A DNA stretch of 64,000 nucleotides from positions 1 to 64,000 of the forward strand of contig JAJRSF010000053.1 in NCBI GenBank assembly GCA_024278935.1. Direction: 5' to 3'. The notes under the pieces were generated by a model, which was not told where the DNA came from, did not search any database, and was given only the letters and a program-made list of their open reading frames with translations. Position 1 is the stretch's first letter. Each line of letters starts with the position of its first letter. This document shows positions 44,089-52,504 of this stretch, in pieces. A program made the position numbers and the translations under genes. Source of the DNA: Candidatus Zixiibacteriota bacterium (GTDB taxonomy: Bacteria; Zixibacteria; MSB-5A5; GN15; FEB-12).

Positions 44089-45195
44089 ATGAAAAATATG
44101 AGATTTATACTTGTAGCTATATTTATTATTTTAACAGCTTTTGGCGTTAGCATTGCTGAACCTGTCAGTTTACACGGCTTTACTCCGGCATCTATCGATT
44201 CAATACCTCTTTTTCCACCGGGAAGAAAGCCAATGCAAATGTCAGAAAATGTTTTTGTACAGGTAGTCGTGAAAATTGACAAAAAAGGGAAAGTGAAATC
44301 TGTTAAAACAGAGAATAAAGAGAATCTTAAGTATCTCAAATATGTGGAGTCTTATATAAAGGGTTTAAAATTCAGACCCGCAATTCGTAAAGGTAAAAAT
44401 CAAAACTCGTATCTTCCGATAGATATATTATTCAATAAAAGGATTTATTCACCGGTTTTTAGTTTCCCGGTAATTGCAGATACGCTTGTTTTACATAGTG
44501 TACTGTTTGCAGAAACTTTTTCCTTAAACAAGATACAGCTTCCGAAAGTCCTGACTTTTCCATCCTATTTTTCTGATATTGATATTATGGAGACAAGTAA
44601 TCGGTATCCATTTGTCATAGAGAAACTTTCGTATGAAAAGGGGCAGCTCTCAAATATAGAGAACTATATGTCAACCTGTGATGCTTTTAAGGGTCAGATT
44701 GAGTCTGCTATTTTATCGGCTGATATTGTTCCTCCAAAATATAAGAAAAAAGAAATTTCCGGAGATCTGTATCTGATGGTTTCTTTTTTCTCTCAATTAA
44801 GTTACCCGACACTGGTTTTTGATGCTCAAAATTTTGATTCTTCAAATATTTTATCTCAAAAAAGAGTCAGGATTATTAATCTTGCTACAAAATATTTATC
44901 TGAACCACTTCCGAAAAGAGCAAAATCGGACGCATATCCTAATGGCGTTATGAGTAGAATACGATTTGATCCATTAAATGTGTATGTTCGTATAGATACT
45001 TTAGGTGAAACAACAGTTTTTCGGGTTGGAAGCTCAAATAAGAGACTTGTTCGTTTTACCAAAGAAGTCTGCTCCGGTTTAAAGTTTTATCCTGCTCTTA
45101 ATCAAAAAAATGAGCTTGTCGAATTTTTCGGTTTCATTCGATTTGAGCGTAAAGATGTAGCAGATATACGAATTTCGTATAATTGGCTGGAATAA
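44089..45195 (+). CDS. Periplasmic protein with two TonB-C-like domains
   Basis: About 368 residues from the ATG at 44089 (a TTG precedes it by one codon). Signal peptide (FILVAIFIILTAFGVSIAEP). An N-terminal TonB C-terminal-like domain reads VFVQVVVKIDKKGKVKSVKTENKENLKYLKYVESYIKGLKFRPAIRKGK; a second copy at the end reads VYVRIDTLGETTVFRVGSS ... EVCSGLKFYPALNQKNELVEFFGFIRFE. There is no membrane-spanning proline-rich TonB body. Likely a periplasmic protein of envelope energy coupling or beta-barrel interaction; role not known. Upstream of the TonB cluster. Confidence 0.65.
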   Translation: MKNMRFILVAIFIILTAFGVSIAEPVSLHGFTPASIDSIPLFPPGRKPMQMSENVFVQVVVKIDKKGKVKSVKTENKENLKYLKYVESYIKGLKFRPAIRKGKNQNSYLPIDILFNKRIYSPVFSFPVIADTLVLHSVLFAETFSLNKIQLPKVLTFPSYFSDIDIMETSNRYPFVIEKLSYEKGQLSNIENYMSTCDAFKGQIESAILSADIVPPKYKKKEISGDLYLMVSFFSQLSYPTLVFDAQNFDSSNILSQKRVRIINLATKYLSEPLPKRAKSDAYPNGVMSRIRFDPLNVYVRIDTLGETTVFRVGSSNKRLVRFTKEVCSGLKFYPALNQKNELVEFFGFIRFERKDVADIRISYNWLE

Positions 45196-45389
45196 TTGCT
45201 TTAATTGTTCTGTCCTTGTAAGGCCATGCTAGGCAACAGGTAATGACTTGTTGTTGACGTCTTTGTAACAGCTTCTCGACGCAGTAATTGCGTTATCTTA
45301 ACAATCTAATTTCCGTAATCTAATAATAATCCCTGTAAGTTTATGGATGCTAACTTGATAGCATCTGTTTGCGGTCGCCCCTGACTCTT

Positions 45390-45413
45390 TTGGCACAATT
45401 CTTGTCATATAAT
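45390..45413 (+). promoter_or_regulatory. Possible promoter: TATAAT with sigma-54-like element
   Basis: TTGGCACAATTCTTGTC (45390-45406) resembles a -24/-12 site (GG and GT ten bases apart, GC expected), and TATAAT (45408-45413) is a perfect -10 but has no good -35 at 16-18 bases. The rest of 45196-45478 holds a GATGCTA/TAGCATC hairpin (45346-45365) and no gene. Confidence 0.3.
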
Positions 45414-45478
45414 TTGTTCGTATATAAAGAATTGGAAGAAATTCAGTTTATGACTGTATAAGAGAAAGGAACAGATCT

Positions 45479-45682
45479 ATGGTGAAAACGACTCGGATAT
45501 TAAACGTTTGCACACTGATATTATTGGTTTTGACTGGCTTATATGTTCACGTAACATTTAGCCAAATTCTGAACCATTTGCCTCTTGTGATGCTTTGGGG
45601 GGGGATAGTTCTTTTGGTCAGTTTGCAACTAGAATATACTTTTGGAATCATAAAGCGAATCGGAATTAGGGTCGTGAGATAG
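45479..45682 (+). CDS. Small two-helix membrane protein
   Basis: 67 residues: helices at about 10-30 and 35-52, then a basic tail IIKRIGIRVVR. AAAGGA lies upstream of the ATG. No family recognised. A separate promoter follows before the TPR gene. Confidence 0.5.
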   Translation: MVKTTRILNVCTLILLVLTGLYVHVTFSQILNHLPLVMLWGGIVLLVSLQLEYTFGIIKRIGIRVVR

Positions 45683-45698
45683 TTCGTTAAATATTCGC

Positions 45699-45726
45699 TT
45701 GACAATAGTTGAGAAAAGTATATTTT
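45699..45726 (+). promoter_or_regulatory. Promoter of the TPR-Exb-TonB cluster
   Basis: TTGACA (45699-45704), 16-base spacer, TATTTT (45721-45726). The TTGACAATAGT start is the same as at 37339, but no terminator cassette precedes it. Confidence 0.65.
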
Positions 45727-45747
45727 TGAGACTTGATTGGAGTTAAA

Positions 45748-47286
45748 ATGAGGAAATACATATTGCGAAAACATCTTAATTATCAATTAGTTGCAACGTT
45801 ACTCTCAACGATTGTCATACTAATTTTTGTAACAACAACTAAAGCTGAAGTTATCAAAGCACCTATTGCATCTGCTTTAGAAAAAGGGGACACAACCCTT
45901 GCCATTAATCTTATCCAAAATGAAATCAAAATCGACAAGTCGTATTATTTAAATTACTTCTTGCTTGGTGAGATTAGTTATGCACGTGAAAATTACGAAG
46001 AAGCTTCTGAACAATTTGTGCATGCTTTAAAAGCAAAGAAAAAACATTATGAGTCTTTATATTTACTGGGAATGTCTCAGTTGAATATGGGTGACATTGA
46101 TGATGCCTTTGAAACATTTACTAAAGGTGTAAAGAAAGACAAAAAAAAGAAGGCTCGTTTTCATGATGGGCTTGGGCTTGTTCTTATGGAACAGGAAAAA
46201 TACCAGGAAGCTGATAGGGCGTTCCGTACTGCCTTAGTTGATGAACCTGAAAATGCGATGTATCATATTCATCTTGGTGATGCAAACTTCTACCAAGGAG
46301 TACCATCACTTGCTATTATTGAATATGAAAAAGCATTAGAAGTCGACACTGCCGGATTAGAAGTATACTATCATTGGGCAGAAGCATGTCTTGAGATGAA
46401 AGACTATTCTTGTGCTATTGAAAAATTAAAAATCGTACTGCAAAAAGATTCTACACACGCTCCATCATGGAGACGTGCTGCCGGTATCTATTTTAAAGCA
46501 GCCAGATCATCACGGAGTCGCGACGAACGTTCGACTCGTTTTAAAGAGACTATTGGTGCCTATAAAAAGTATCTGGAACTTTCAGGTGCTTCTGCTGACT
46601 CAAATCATGTCAGAGTATATTTTGAATTAGCAATGTCATACTCAGCTATTTATGGATTTGAAGATGCTGTTGGGTATTATGATCAAGTTTTAAATATTCC
46701 ATTTGTTGCCAAAGATATTTATTTCAACTACGCTAAGGCACTTTGGGGAACTAAACAATATGAAAAGTCCGGTGAGTATATTCAGAAACATCTTGATTGG
46801 GCTGCCGAACAAGGTGAAGAATATAAATCGAAAATAAAAGAATATGAGCTGTATCAAATCTTTGGAGATAGTTATTACTATCGCTCCACTAAAGAATATA
46901 TGACAGCAATAAATTATTATATCAAATCTGTAGACCAACGTCCTGAACAAAAACGAATTGTTCAGAATGTTGCGGTCGGTTACCACTCATTAAAAAGTTA
47001 CGCACAGGCAATCGAGTATTATCAAAAACGTATTGACCTTGGTATTACTGAAAAGTCAGCATCGCTTTATAAAAATGCCGGCTATTGTGCTTTAAATATT
47101 GCCAATGGTACTGCAGGTGATGACGATGAAGAAGAAGATTTGGAAGAGGAAGACGGCGAAGAAATGGTTGATGCGACGATGGCTGGTGCTGTTGATCCTG
47201 AAATCAATTATCATGAACTTGCTGTTGAATATTTCTTGAAATATCTTGAGCAAAAGCCGGATGATAAAAAATACTTTCTGCGGTAG
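45748..47286 (+). CDS. Secreted TPR protein, main part (frameshifted)
   Basis: 512 codons from the ATG at 45748 (GGAG upstream). Signal peptide (LVATLLSTIVILIFVTTTKAE), then about ten TPR units (YYLNYFLLGEISYARENYEEASEQFVHALKAKKKHYESLYLLGMSQLNMG, and so on) and an acidic linker (DDDEEEDLEEEDGEE at about 450). The frame stops at CGG TAG (47281-47286); one extra G restores it to VANTYLYQM. It begins the ExbBD-TonB cluster, where such TPR proteins often accompany TonB systems. Confidence 0.82.
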   Translation: MRKYILRKHLNYQLVATLLSTIVILIFVTTTKAEVIKAPIASALEKGDTTLAINLIQNEIKIDKSYYLNYFLLGEISYARENYEEASEQFVHALKAKKKHYESLYLLGMSQLNMGDIDDAFETFTKGVKKDKKKKARFHDGLGLVLMEQEKYQEADRAFRTALVDEPENAMYHIHLGDANFYQGVPSLAIIEYEKALEVDTAGLEVYYHWAEACLEMKDYSCAIEKLKIVLQKDSTHAPSWRRAAGIYFKAARSSRSRDERSTRFKETIGAYKKYLELSGASADSNHVRVYFELAMSYSAIYGFEDAVGYYDQVLNIPFVAKDIYFNYAKALWGTKQYEKSGEYIQKHLDWAAEQGEEYKSKIKEYELYQIFGDSYYYRSTKEYMTAINYYIKSVDQRPEQKRIVQNVAVGYHSLKSYAQAIEYYQKRIDLGITEKSASLYKNAGYCALNIANGTAGDDDEEEDLEEEDGEEMVDATMAGAVDPEINYHELAVEYFLKYLEQKPDDKKYFLR

Positions 47287-47681
47287 CAAATACGTACTTG
47301 TATCAAATGTCTGATTGTGCTAATGGTGTGAAATATTTCGACCAAGTAATCGCGATGGATCCAAATGATTGTGATGCTCAGAAATCACTTGGCTACGCAT
47401 ATTTTGGTGGTCTTTGTACGAAGAGTTATTCCAAAGCGTTAAGGTATTTAAATAAAGCGTATAATTGTATTGCTGCCGACAAAGGAAATTGCGATGATGT
47501 CAGTTTAGTTTTATGGATTGCACAGTGTTATCATTTACAAGGTGCTGCCAAAGCTGAAAAAGCTAAAGATGCAACAACTGAATATCAAGCAGCCTATAAG
47601 TGGTATGGTAAAGTATTAAAATGCGATCCTGGTAATAAAGATGCTACCAAAGGTAAGCATGATTTAGAATTTGAGATTTAG
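47283..47681 (+). CDS. Secreted TPR protein, C-terminal part (frameshifted)
   Basis: Continues the previous gene by a minus-one shift: VANTYLYQMSDCANGVKYFDQVIAMDPNDCDAQKSLGYAYFGGLCTKSYSKALRYLNKAYNC and a last TPR (AAYKWYGKVLKCDPGNKDATKGK). First ATG of this frame is at 47298 without a ribosome site. Four cysteines in this part are unusual for a TPR module. The intact protein would be about 645 residues. Confidence 0.78.
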   Translation, partial: VANTYLYQMSDCANGVKYFDQVIAMDPNDCDAQKSLGYAYFGGLCTKSYSKALRYLNKAYNCIAADKGNCDDVSLVLWIAQCYHLQGAAKAEKAKDATTEYQAAYKWYGKVLKCDPGNKDATKGKHDLEFEI

Positions 47682-47741
47682 AACTAAAGATGAAAATAAA
47701 ATATTTTGAAATGTTTATAACAATTATGATTGGGAGTCTTA

Positions 47742-48695
47742 ATGGCTGCAGAAGGTAAAAAAGGTGAACCACAAAAACAGATTACCGAGAAACAAAGATA
47801 TACGTTTATCGGTTTTGATGTTTTTCCTGGTAAACCAAAAGATTTGTTTAAATCTGATGCCGAGAAATCCAAACATGTTGAAGCCGTAAAATCTAAACGT
47901 GAGAAAGGTGATGTTGTCCGTGATGAGTGTAAGTTGCTCGAAGAACGGGTTTCATCTTTTGATCGAATAGTTTTAACTGTGGCGTGTGTTATTATTCTTG
48001 GGACTTTTACAATCCCATGGTTCTCCGCATATAATGAGATTATTGAGGAAGTTAATGACGCACCAATCAGTGCAGTTGTCGATTCGACAATTGTAGAGGA
48101 TTCAACATTACTAGCTATGGGTGACAGTTTGAATGGGGTCACTCAGGCAATGGATTCAACGGTGTTGGCATCTGCAACAAACGATGAAGCTCCATTAGAA
48201 GAAGAACAAAATATCCAAAACTCTTCAGGCGAAGAAGTGATTCATGGTTATGTCGCCAAAAAGAAAATTCGAAGAGAAACTTCGAGTATCGCTGGGTATG
48301 ATGTTTTACTATCTATTGGATCTATAGGTGGATATGTATTTGGTTCCGGTATTATTTTAGCGGTTACCGGTCTTATCTTTATCCTGTTTTTACTCGTTTG
48401 TCTTGCGTTGCCTGCGTATACCCTATATGGGTTATACGGAATGAAAGGTGATGCCGATAAACAGGCGTTAGCTTTAAAAAAAGTACTCAAGTTTAACTGG
48501 ATTCCGGTTATTCTGGTTGTTGTTGCATATATTCTATCCTTTATCGGTGCGGATTATGGCTTTGACAGCAAAACAATATTTACATCCTTAGGTGCTGCGT
48601 ATGGTCCTGGTGTATTTATGGGGACTTTGTCGTATGGTATAATTGTATCGTTAGGAGCATTTATTTTGACTGCTCTTAAAGGTGTGGAAATTTAA
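47742..48695 (+). CDS. Four-helix membrane protein of the Exb/TonB cluster
   Basis: 317 residues from the ATG at 47742 (GGGAG upstream; a TTG at 47730 is out-ranked). A lysine-rich cytoplasmic N-terminus (FPGKPKDLFKSDAEKSKHVEAVKSKREKG) precedes helix 1 (IVLTVACVIILGTFTIPWFS), a Ser/Thr/Glu-rich periplasmic loop (about 105-170), then three more helices. I do not recognise a family. Its fixed place between a TPR protein and ExbB suggests a structural partner of the proton channel (inference). Confidence 0.7.
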   Translation: MAAEGKKGEPQKQITEKQRYTFIGFDVFPGKPKDLFKSDAEKSKHVEAVKSKREKGDVVRDECKLLEERVSSFDRIVLTVACVIILGTFTIPWFSAYNEIIEEVNDAPISAVVDSTIVEDSTLLAMGDSLNGVTQAMDSTVLASATNDEAPLEEEQNIQNSSGEEVIHGYVAKKKIRRETSSIAGYDVLLSIGSIGGYVFGSGIILAVTGLIFILFLLVCLALPAYTLYGLYGMKGDADKQALALKKVLKFNWIPVILVVVAYILSFIGADYGFDSKTIFTSLGAAYGPGVFMGTLSYGIIVSLGAFILTALKGVEI

Positions 48696-48730
48696 AACAA
48701 TGAATTCATCCTATATGGAGGTTTAGCTAA

Positions 48731-49489
48731 GTGGTTAAACAAACAATTTTCGTAGCACTCAATGCATTAGGTTCTTTAGGTATTGGGATTTATCTTTATT
48801 TCTTTGTATTTGCCGTTTCTGAAGATCCGCTGATGTTGTCAGTATATCACGGTGGTTATTTGGTGATTGTTCTAATTATGATTTTATGTATGTTAATCTC
48901 TTTTGTTATTGAACGTTATTTATCTCTTTACGGTTCTGCAAAAGGAAAAAGTTCTGTACAAGTATTCTTCAAAAAACTTATTACTCTTATTGCCGCTGAT
49001 GACCTTGATGGTGCTTTAGCTGCTTGTGATAAACAACGTGGAACAACAGCAAACGTATTGCGTGCCGGTATTGACCGTTACCGTGAAGTAAAAAGTAATT
49101 CTGGTATGAATTCTGAAAAACGAATACAGTTAACACAATCTGCTATTGAAGAAGCAAATGCCTTAGAAGGTCCATTGCTTGAAAGAAACTTGATTGCTCT
49201 TTCTACTATCGCTTCAATTGCTACCATGGTTGGTCTCTTAGGAACTACAATGGGTATGATTCGTGCTTTTGCTGCTACCGGTAATGTTGAAGGCGGTGTT
49301 ATTGATGCGTCCGCTATGGCAACCGGTATTTCTGAAGCTCTTATCAATACAGCCGGTGGTCTTATCTCTGGTATTATTGGTATTTTCTTCTACAACTTCT
49401 TTGTAAACAAAGTGGATTCTTTTAACTATACAACCGATGAAGCTACTTTTGAAGTTCTTCAAATTTTGAAAGAAAAAGAAGGAATCTAA
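48731..49489 (+). CDS. MotA/TolQ/ExbB proton channel family protein
   Basis: 252 residues from a GTG start with GGAGG eight bases upstream. Three membrane helices and the conserved block ALEGPLLERNLIALSTIASIATMVGLLGTTMGMIRAFAATG ... ISEALINTAGGLISGIIGIFFYNFFVNKVD, the channel-forming core. Together with the two ExbD proteins that follow, it converts proton motive force into mechanical work on TonB. Gene order ExbB-ExbD-ExbD-TonB with three-base gaps indicates an operon. Confidence 0.93.
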   Translation: MVKQTIFVALNALGSLGIGIYLYFFVFAVSEDPLMLSVYHGGYLVIVLIMILCMLISFVIERYLSLYGSAKGKSSVQVFFKKLITLIAADDLDGALAACDKQRGTTANVLRAGIDRYREVKSNSGMNSEKRIQLTQSAIEEANALEGPLLERNLIALSTIASIATMVGLLGTTMGMIRAFAATGNVEGGVIDASAMATGISEALINTAGGLISGIIGIFFYNFFVNKVDSFNYTTDEATFEVLQILKEKEGI

Positions 49490-49492
49490 ACT

Positions 49493-49990
49493 ATGGCGGC
49501 TAAAAAGAAACGTCGGGTCTCTATAAAATTGGATATGACACCAATGGTGGATATTGCATTCCTCCTGCTCATATTCTATATGGCGACGACATCTTTTAAA
49601 CCACCTGAAGCTCGTGCGGTTACACTACCTGAATCACATTCGCAAATTGAATTACCGGATAAAGATGTTATTAACATTACGGTGTCCAATTTAGATTCAA
49701 TGTATGTTGACTATACTTCCGTTGCGGAAGTAAATATCGATGGTAAGTTCGTGAGTATGTCGGTGAGAAATGTTTCGACATGTCAGACAGCGTACGAAGT
49801 TATTGAAAAAATCCTTCGAGCTCGTGCGAAGAACTTAAAAGCACTGGTGGTTATTAAAGCAGATAAAGATGCATCTTTTGGTACGATGAAAAAAATCATG
49901 AAAGAGATGCAAGCCAATAATTTGGCAAGGTTCTTAATCATTACAGAAAATGAAGTAGAATCTGAAGCTTCAGCAGCAGCTGGAGAATAA
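49493..49990 (+). CDS. ExbD/TolR family protein 1
   Basis: 165 residues. A basic N-terminus (KKKRRVSIKLDMTPMVDIAFLLLIFYMATTSF) contains the single helix with its protonatable Asp, then a periplasmic domain. A long loop (NLDSMYVDYTSVAEVNIDGKFVSMSVRNVST) gives this paralogue its difference from ExbD2. It sits three bases after the ExbB stop. Confidence 0.92.
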   Translation: MAAKKKRRVSIKLDMTPMVDIAFLLLIFYMATTSFKPPEARAVTLPESHSQIELPDKDVINITVSNLDSMYVDYTSVAEVNIDGKFVSMSVRNVSTCQTAYEVIEKILRARAKNLKALVVIKADKDASFGTMKKIMKEMQANNLARFLIITENEVESEASAAAGE

Positions 49991-50057
49991 ATAGTTTATT
50001 CCGTTTGTTCAAATAAATGAACAGGCGTTAACGAATATTGAAAGGAAGTGATTACTA

Positions 50058-50711
50058 GTGGCTGGTGCAGTTGCCGAACGCTCGAAACCCGTTAAAGGGA
50101 AAGGGCTCAGAAGACCTAAACGTCGTGTTGCGATTTTACTCGACATGACCCCTATGGTTGACATCGCTTTCCTCTTGTTGATCTTCTATATGGTTACAAC
50201 TGTTTTTGCGATGCCTCAGGCTATGGAGATAAATTTACCTCCAGCAGATCAGGAAGAAGAAGTAGATGTTAAAGAATCTAACCTCATTACTATCCGTGTT
50301 GATGGTGATGGTAGATTCTGGTGGAATTTAAAAACACCGTCTCCTGACAATCTTCCAATTCTTTTGCCGTCAGCACCGCTTACATCTGATTCAGTTGAGT
50401 ATAAGCTTAATAGTGATACATTACAATCTTTGTTGGTTACACAAAACAGAGATAACAGTAAATTGAATACGCTTATATTGATCCATGATGAAGCTACATA
50501 TAAAGATATGGTGAATATTCTCGATGAAATTGATTTAATTGAACGTTCCTGGAACATTTTTACTGCTGAAAAGCTTGATAAAAAAGTTGAGGATCTAACA
50601 AAAGAAGACGGGAAATTCTCCTATCGTTATGCTATTGGCGATTGGGAATTAAAGGATAATAGAATTTTAGATGCTGCCAGACAGCAAGCTATAGAAAGGG
50701 GAGAAATATAA
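50058..50711 (+). CDS. ExbD/TolR family protein 2
   Basis: 217 residues from a GTG start (AGGAAGTGA upstream). The same membrane motif (RRVAILLDMTPMVDIAFLLLIFYMVTTVF) but an extended periplasmic domain (NTLILIHDEATYKDMVNILDEIDLIERSWN) and a C-terminal extension (KFSYRYAIGDWELKDNRILDAAR) beyond the usual ExbD end. Two unequal ExbD subunits imply a hetero-oligomeric stator. Stop overlaps the tonB start (TAATG). Confidence 0.92.
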   Translation: MAGAVAERSKPVKGKGLRRPKRRVAILLDMTPMVDIAFLLLIFYMVTTVFAMPQAMEINLPPADQEEEVDVKESNLITIRVDGDGRFWWNLKTPSPDNLPILLPSAPLTSDSVEYKLNSDTLQSLLVTQNRDNSKLNTLILIHDEATYKDMVNILDEIDLIERSWNIFTAEKLDKKVEDLTKEDGKFSYRYAIGDWELKDNRILDAARQQAIERGEI

Positions 50712-51442
50712 TGGCTAGACAGTCAATAATGTATTCCCCTTATGGTGCCTACGAAATGAAATCTCAGTATCAAAAGAACTGGATGATTGGAACAGGTTCG
50801 GTTGTCGGATTTGTTGCTCTTCTCTTATTCGTAAGCTGGGTGTATGGTGCTATGCAAGATGATGATATGGTAGTTTTTGATTCTACGGCTGTTGTTATTA
50901 AAACAATCGCAGACTTAGGACCTCCTCCATCTATTGCCAAAAAACCTCCTCAAGTAAAAGTGCAGGCACCTGATGTGGCTGCTCCTAAAGTTGGTATTCC
51001 GAAACCGGTTGCCGATGATGAAGTACTTGATGAAGATGTTGTTTTAGCTACAAGAGATGAATTGGCTGAAATCATTGCTCCGGATATTATGTCTGAAGCT
51101 GGCGATGATATCGTTGTTGATATTGACGATGATGATTTCCTGCCATCTGCTGATCAATTTGTACCGGTCGAAATCCAACCGGAAATGATTCACTATACGA
51201 CACCGGAATATCCTCGTCTTGCCAAGCAAGCAGGTATTGAAGGTACGGTATGGGTCAAAGCACTTATCAGTAAAAGTGGCAATGTTATAAAAGCCCAAAT
51301 TGGTAAATCATCTGGAACGGCATCATTAGATGATGCTGCTGTTGAAGCTGCCAAAGACAACAAGTTTAAACCTGGTATTCAAAATGGTCGCCCTATTAAT
51401 GTTTGGGTTACCTATAAGGTTGATTTCTCTTTAAGTAACTAA
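50711..51442 (+). CDS. TonB family energy transducer 1
   Basis: 243 residues: N-terminal anchor (MIGTGSVVGFVALLLFVSWVYG, about 25-46), a proline-containing linker (PPPSIAKKPPQVKVQAPD), and a TonB C-terminal domain (YTTPEYPRLAKQAGIEGTVWVKALISKSGNVIKAQIGKSSGTASLDDAAVEAAKDNKFKPG). It links the Exb motor to outer-membrane receptors. The N-terminal YSPYGAYEMKSQYQKN is shared with TonB 2, which suggests a common docking segment. Confidence 0.93.
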   Translation: MARQSIMYSPYGAYEMKSQYQKNWMIGTGSVVGFVALLLFVSWVYGAMQDDDMVVFDSTAVVIKTIADLGPPPSIAKKPPQVKVQAPDVAAPKVGIPKPVADDEVLDEDVVLATRDELAEIIAPDIMSEAGDDIVVDIDDDDFLPSADQFVPVEIQPEMIHYTTPEYPRLAKQAGIEGTVWVKALISKSGNVIKAQIGKSSGTASLDDAAVEAAKDNKFKPGIQNGRPINVWVTYKVDFSLSN

Positions 51443-51467
51443 GATTTTATTTAATGTAGATATGAAA

Positions 51468-51497
51468 GGTACCCGCTCTGGCGGGTGCCTTTTTTTT
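51468..51497 (+). terminator. Terminator after tonB 1
   Basis: GGTACCCGC TCTG GCGGGTGCC (51468-51489) followed by eight T. Confidence 0.93.
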
Positions 51498-51544
51498 ATG
51501 GACAAAATCTCTGCCTCATCCGTCTCTATTATAGATAGTAGGGA

Positions 51545-51612
51545 AGAACCCAACGAGCTTTAAAGCTCTTTAGTGGTTCTGCCTTTGTGAGCTGTCAGGA
51601 ACCCTTTCCTGA
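51545..51612. repeat. Composite intergenic repeat, copy C
   Basis: AGAACC/GGTTCT enclosing GAGCTT TA AAGCTC (51545-51580), then TCAGGA ... TCCTGA (51595-51612). Same two-hairpin plan as at 29945 and 30478. It fills the gap between two tonB genes. Confidence 0.6.
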
Positions 51613-51698
51613 CATACATATAAAATAATTACAATCCCCTCTCTTGCATCTCTCTTTACTATAGTGCAGTACCGCCACAAATCGGAAGGGGTCACATT

Positions 51699-52442
51699 AT
51701 GTCAGTAAACCATTCTTATTCTACCTATGGTGCTTATGAACTGAAAGCATCATATCAAAAAAATCTTATTCTTGGAAACCTTTTTGTTTTCGCTATTGTC
51801 GTTTCAATAATTACAACTTTTTGGGTTATCTCGTTGTTCGCTGAACCTATTGAAAAACCTATTATTTGTGATGGTTGGATAATTACAGATCCAGCACCAA
51901 CGCTTCCGCGTGTACCAGTATTTATTGACCGTGCAAAAATCGATGGAAGTAGCCAAAGAGTAGAAGTGCGTACCGGAGGAATACCAAACCCGGTCGACGA
52001 TGAAGAGTTTCTTGATGAAGAAGACCCAATCATTAAAAATGTCAATGAACCTGCTGTAGGTGTTTCAGACGGAACGACAGGGGAAGAACCACAATTTAAT
52101 CCAAGCGGTAGCTATGAGATTGGTGACGGAGATGAAGAAATATACCCGGGAGAAAACGAATTTGTCCCGCATGAAAAAGAACCTGAGCTGTATCATTACG
52201 AGCAACCTATTTATCCGAGACTTTGTCGTTTGGCAGGAATCGAGGGAGAGGTTGTGCTGAAAGTTCTGGTCGGCAAAGATGGGTCTGTCCTGAAAGCATT
52301 GGTCGCAAAATCATCTGGCAACACATCACTAGATCAAGCGGCGATAGATGCATCGTTTGATAATCAATTTACACCTGCCTTGCAAAACTCAATACCAATT
52401 TCATTATGGGTTTCATATACAGTCAAATTCAGTTTACAATAA
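51699..52442 (+). CDS. TonB family energy transducer 2
   Basis: 247 residues with anchor (LILGNLFVFAIVVSIITTFWVISLF, about 24-48), an acidic linker (DDEEFLDEEDP and PGENEFVPHEKEPELYHYEQP) and the TonB C-terminal domain (YPRLCRLAGIEGEVVLKVLVGKDGSVLKALVAKSSGNTSLDQAAIDASFDNQFTP). Paralogue of TonB 1, transcribed from after the repeat rather than co-translated; its linker is longer and strongly acidic, which implies a different partner. Confidence 0.93.
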   Translation: MSVNHSYSTYGAYELKASYQKNLILGNLFVFAIVVSIITTFWVISLFAEPIEKPIICDGWIITDPAPTLPRVPVFIDRAKIDGSSQRVEVRTGGIPNPVDDEEFLDEEDPIIKNVNEPAVGVSDGTTGEEPQFNPSGSYEIGDGDEEIYPGENEFVPHEKEPELYHYEQPIYPRLCRLAGIEGEVVLKVLVGKDGSVLKALVAKSSGNTSLDQAAIDASFDNQFTPALQNSIPISLWVSYTVKFSLQ

Positions 52443-52450
52443 GTAAATAA

Positions 52451-52482
52451 AAAAAGCCGTCAATAATAGCTGACGGCTTTTT
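52451..52482. terminator. Bidirectional terminator
   Basis: AAAAAGCCGTCA / TGACGGCTTTTT (52451-52462 and 52471-52482), between convergent genes, with A and T runs on either side. Confidence 0.9.
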
Positions 52483-52504
52483 AAATTTATAAAAGGAGAA
52501 ATAT

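Noticed and set aside
29323-47681. Programmed minus-one frameshifting as a common mechanism
   Set aside because: All but one break are of the minus-one kind but they lack a shared heptamer or downstream pseudoknot and affect unrelated housekeeping enzymes; missing bases in runs are simpler.
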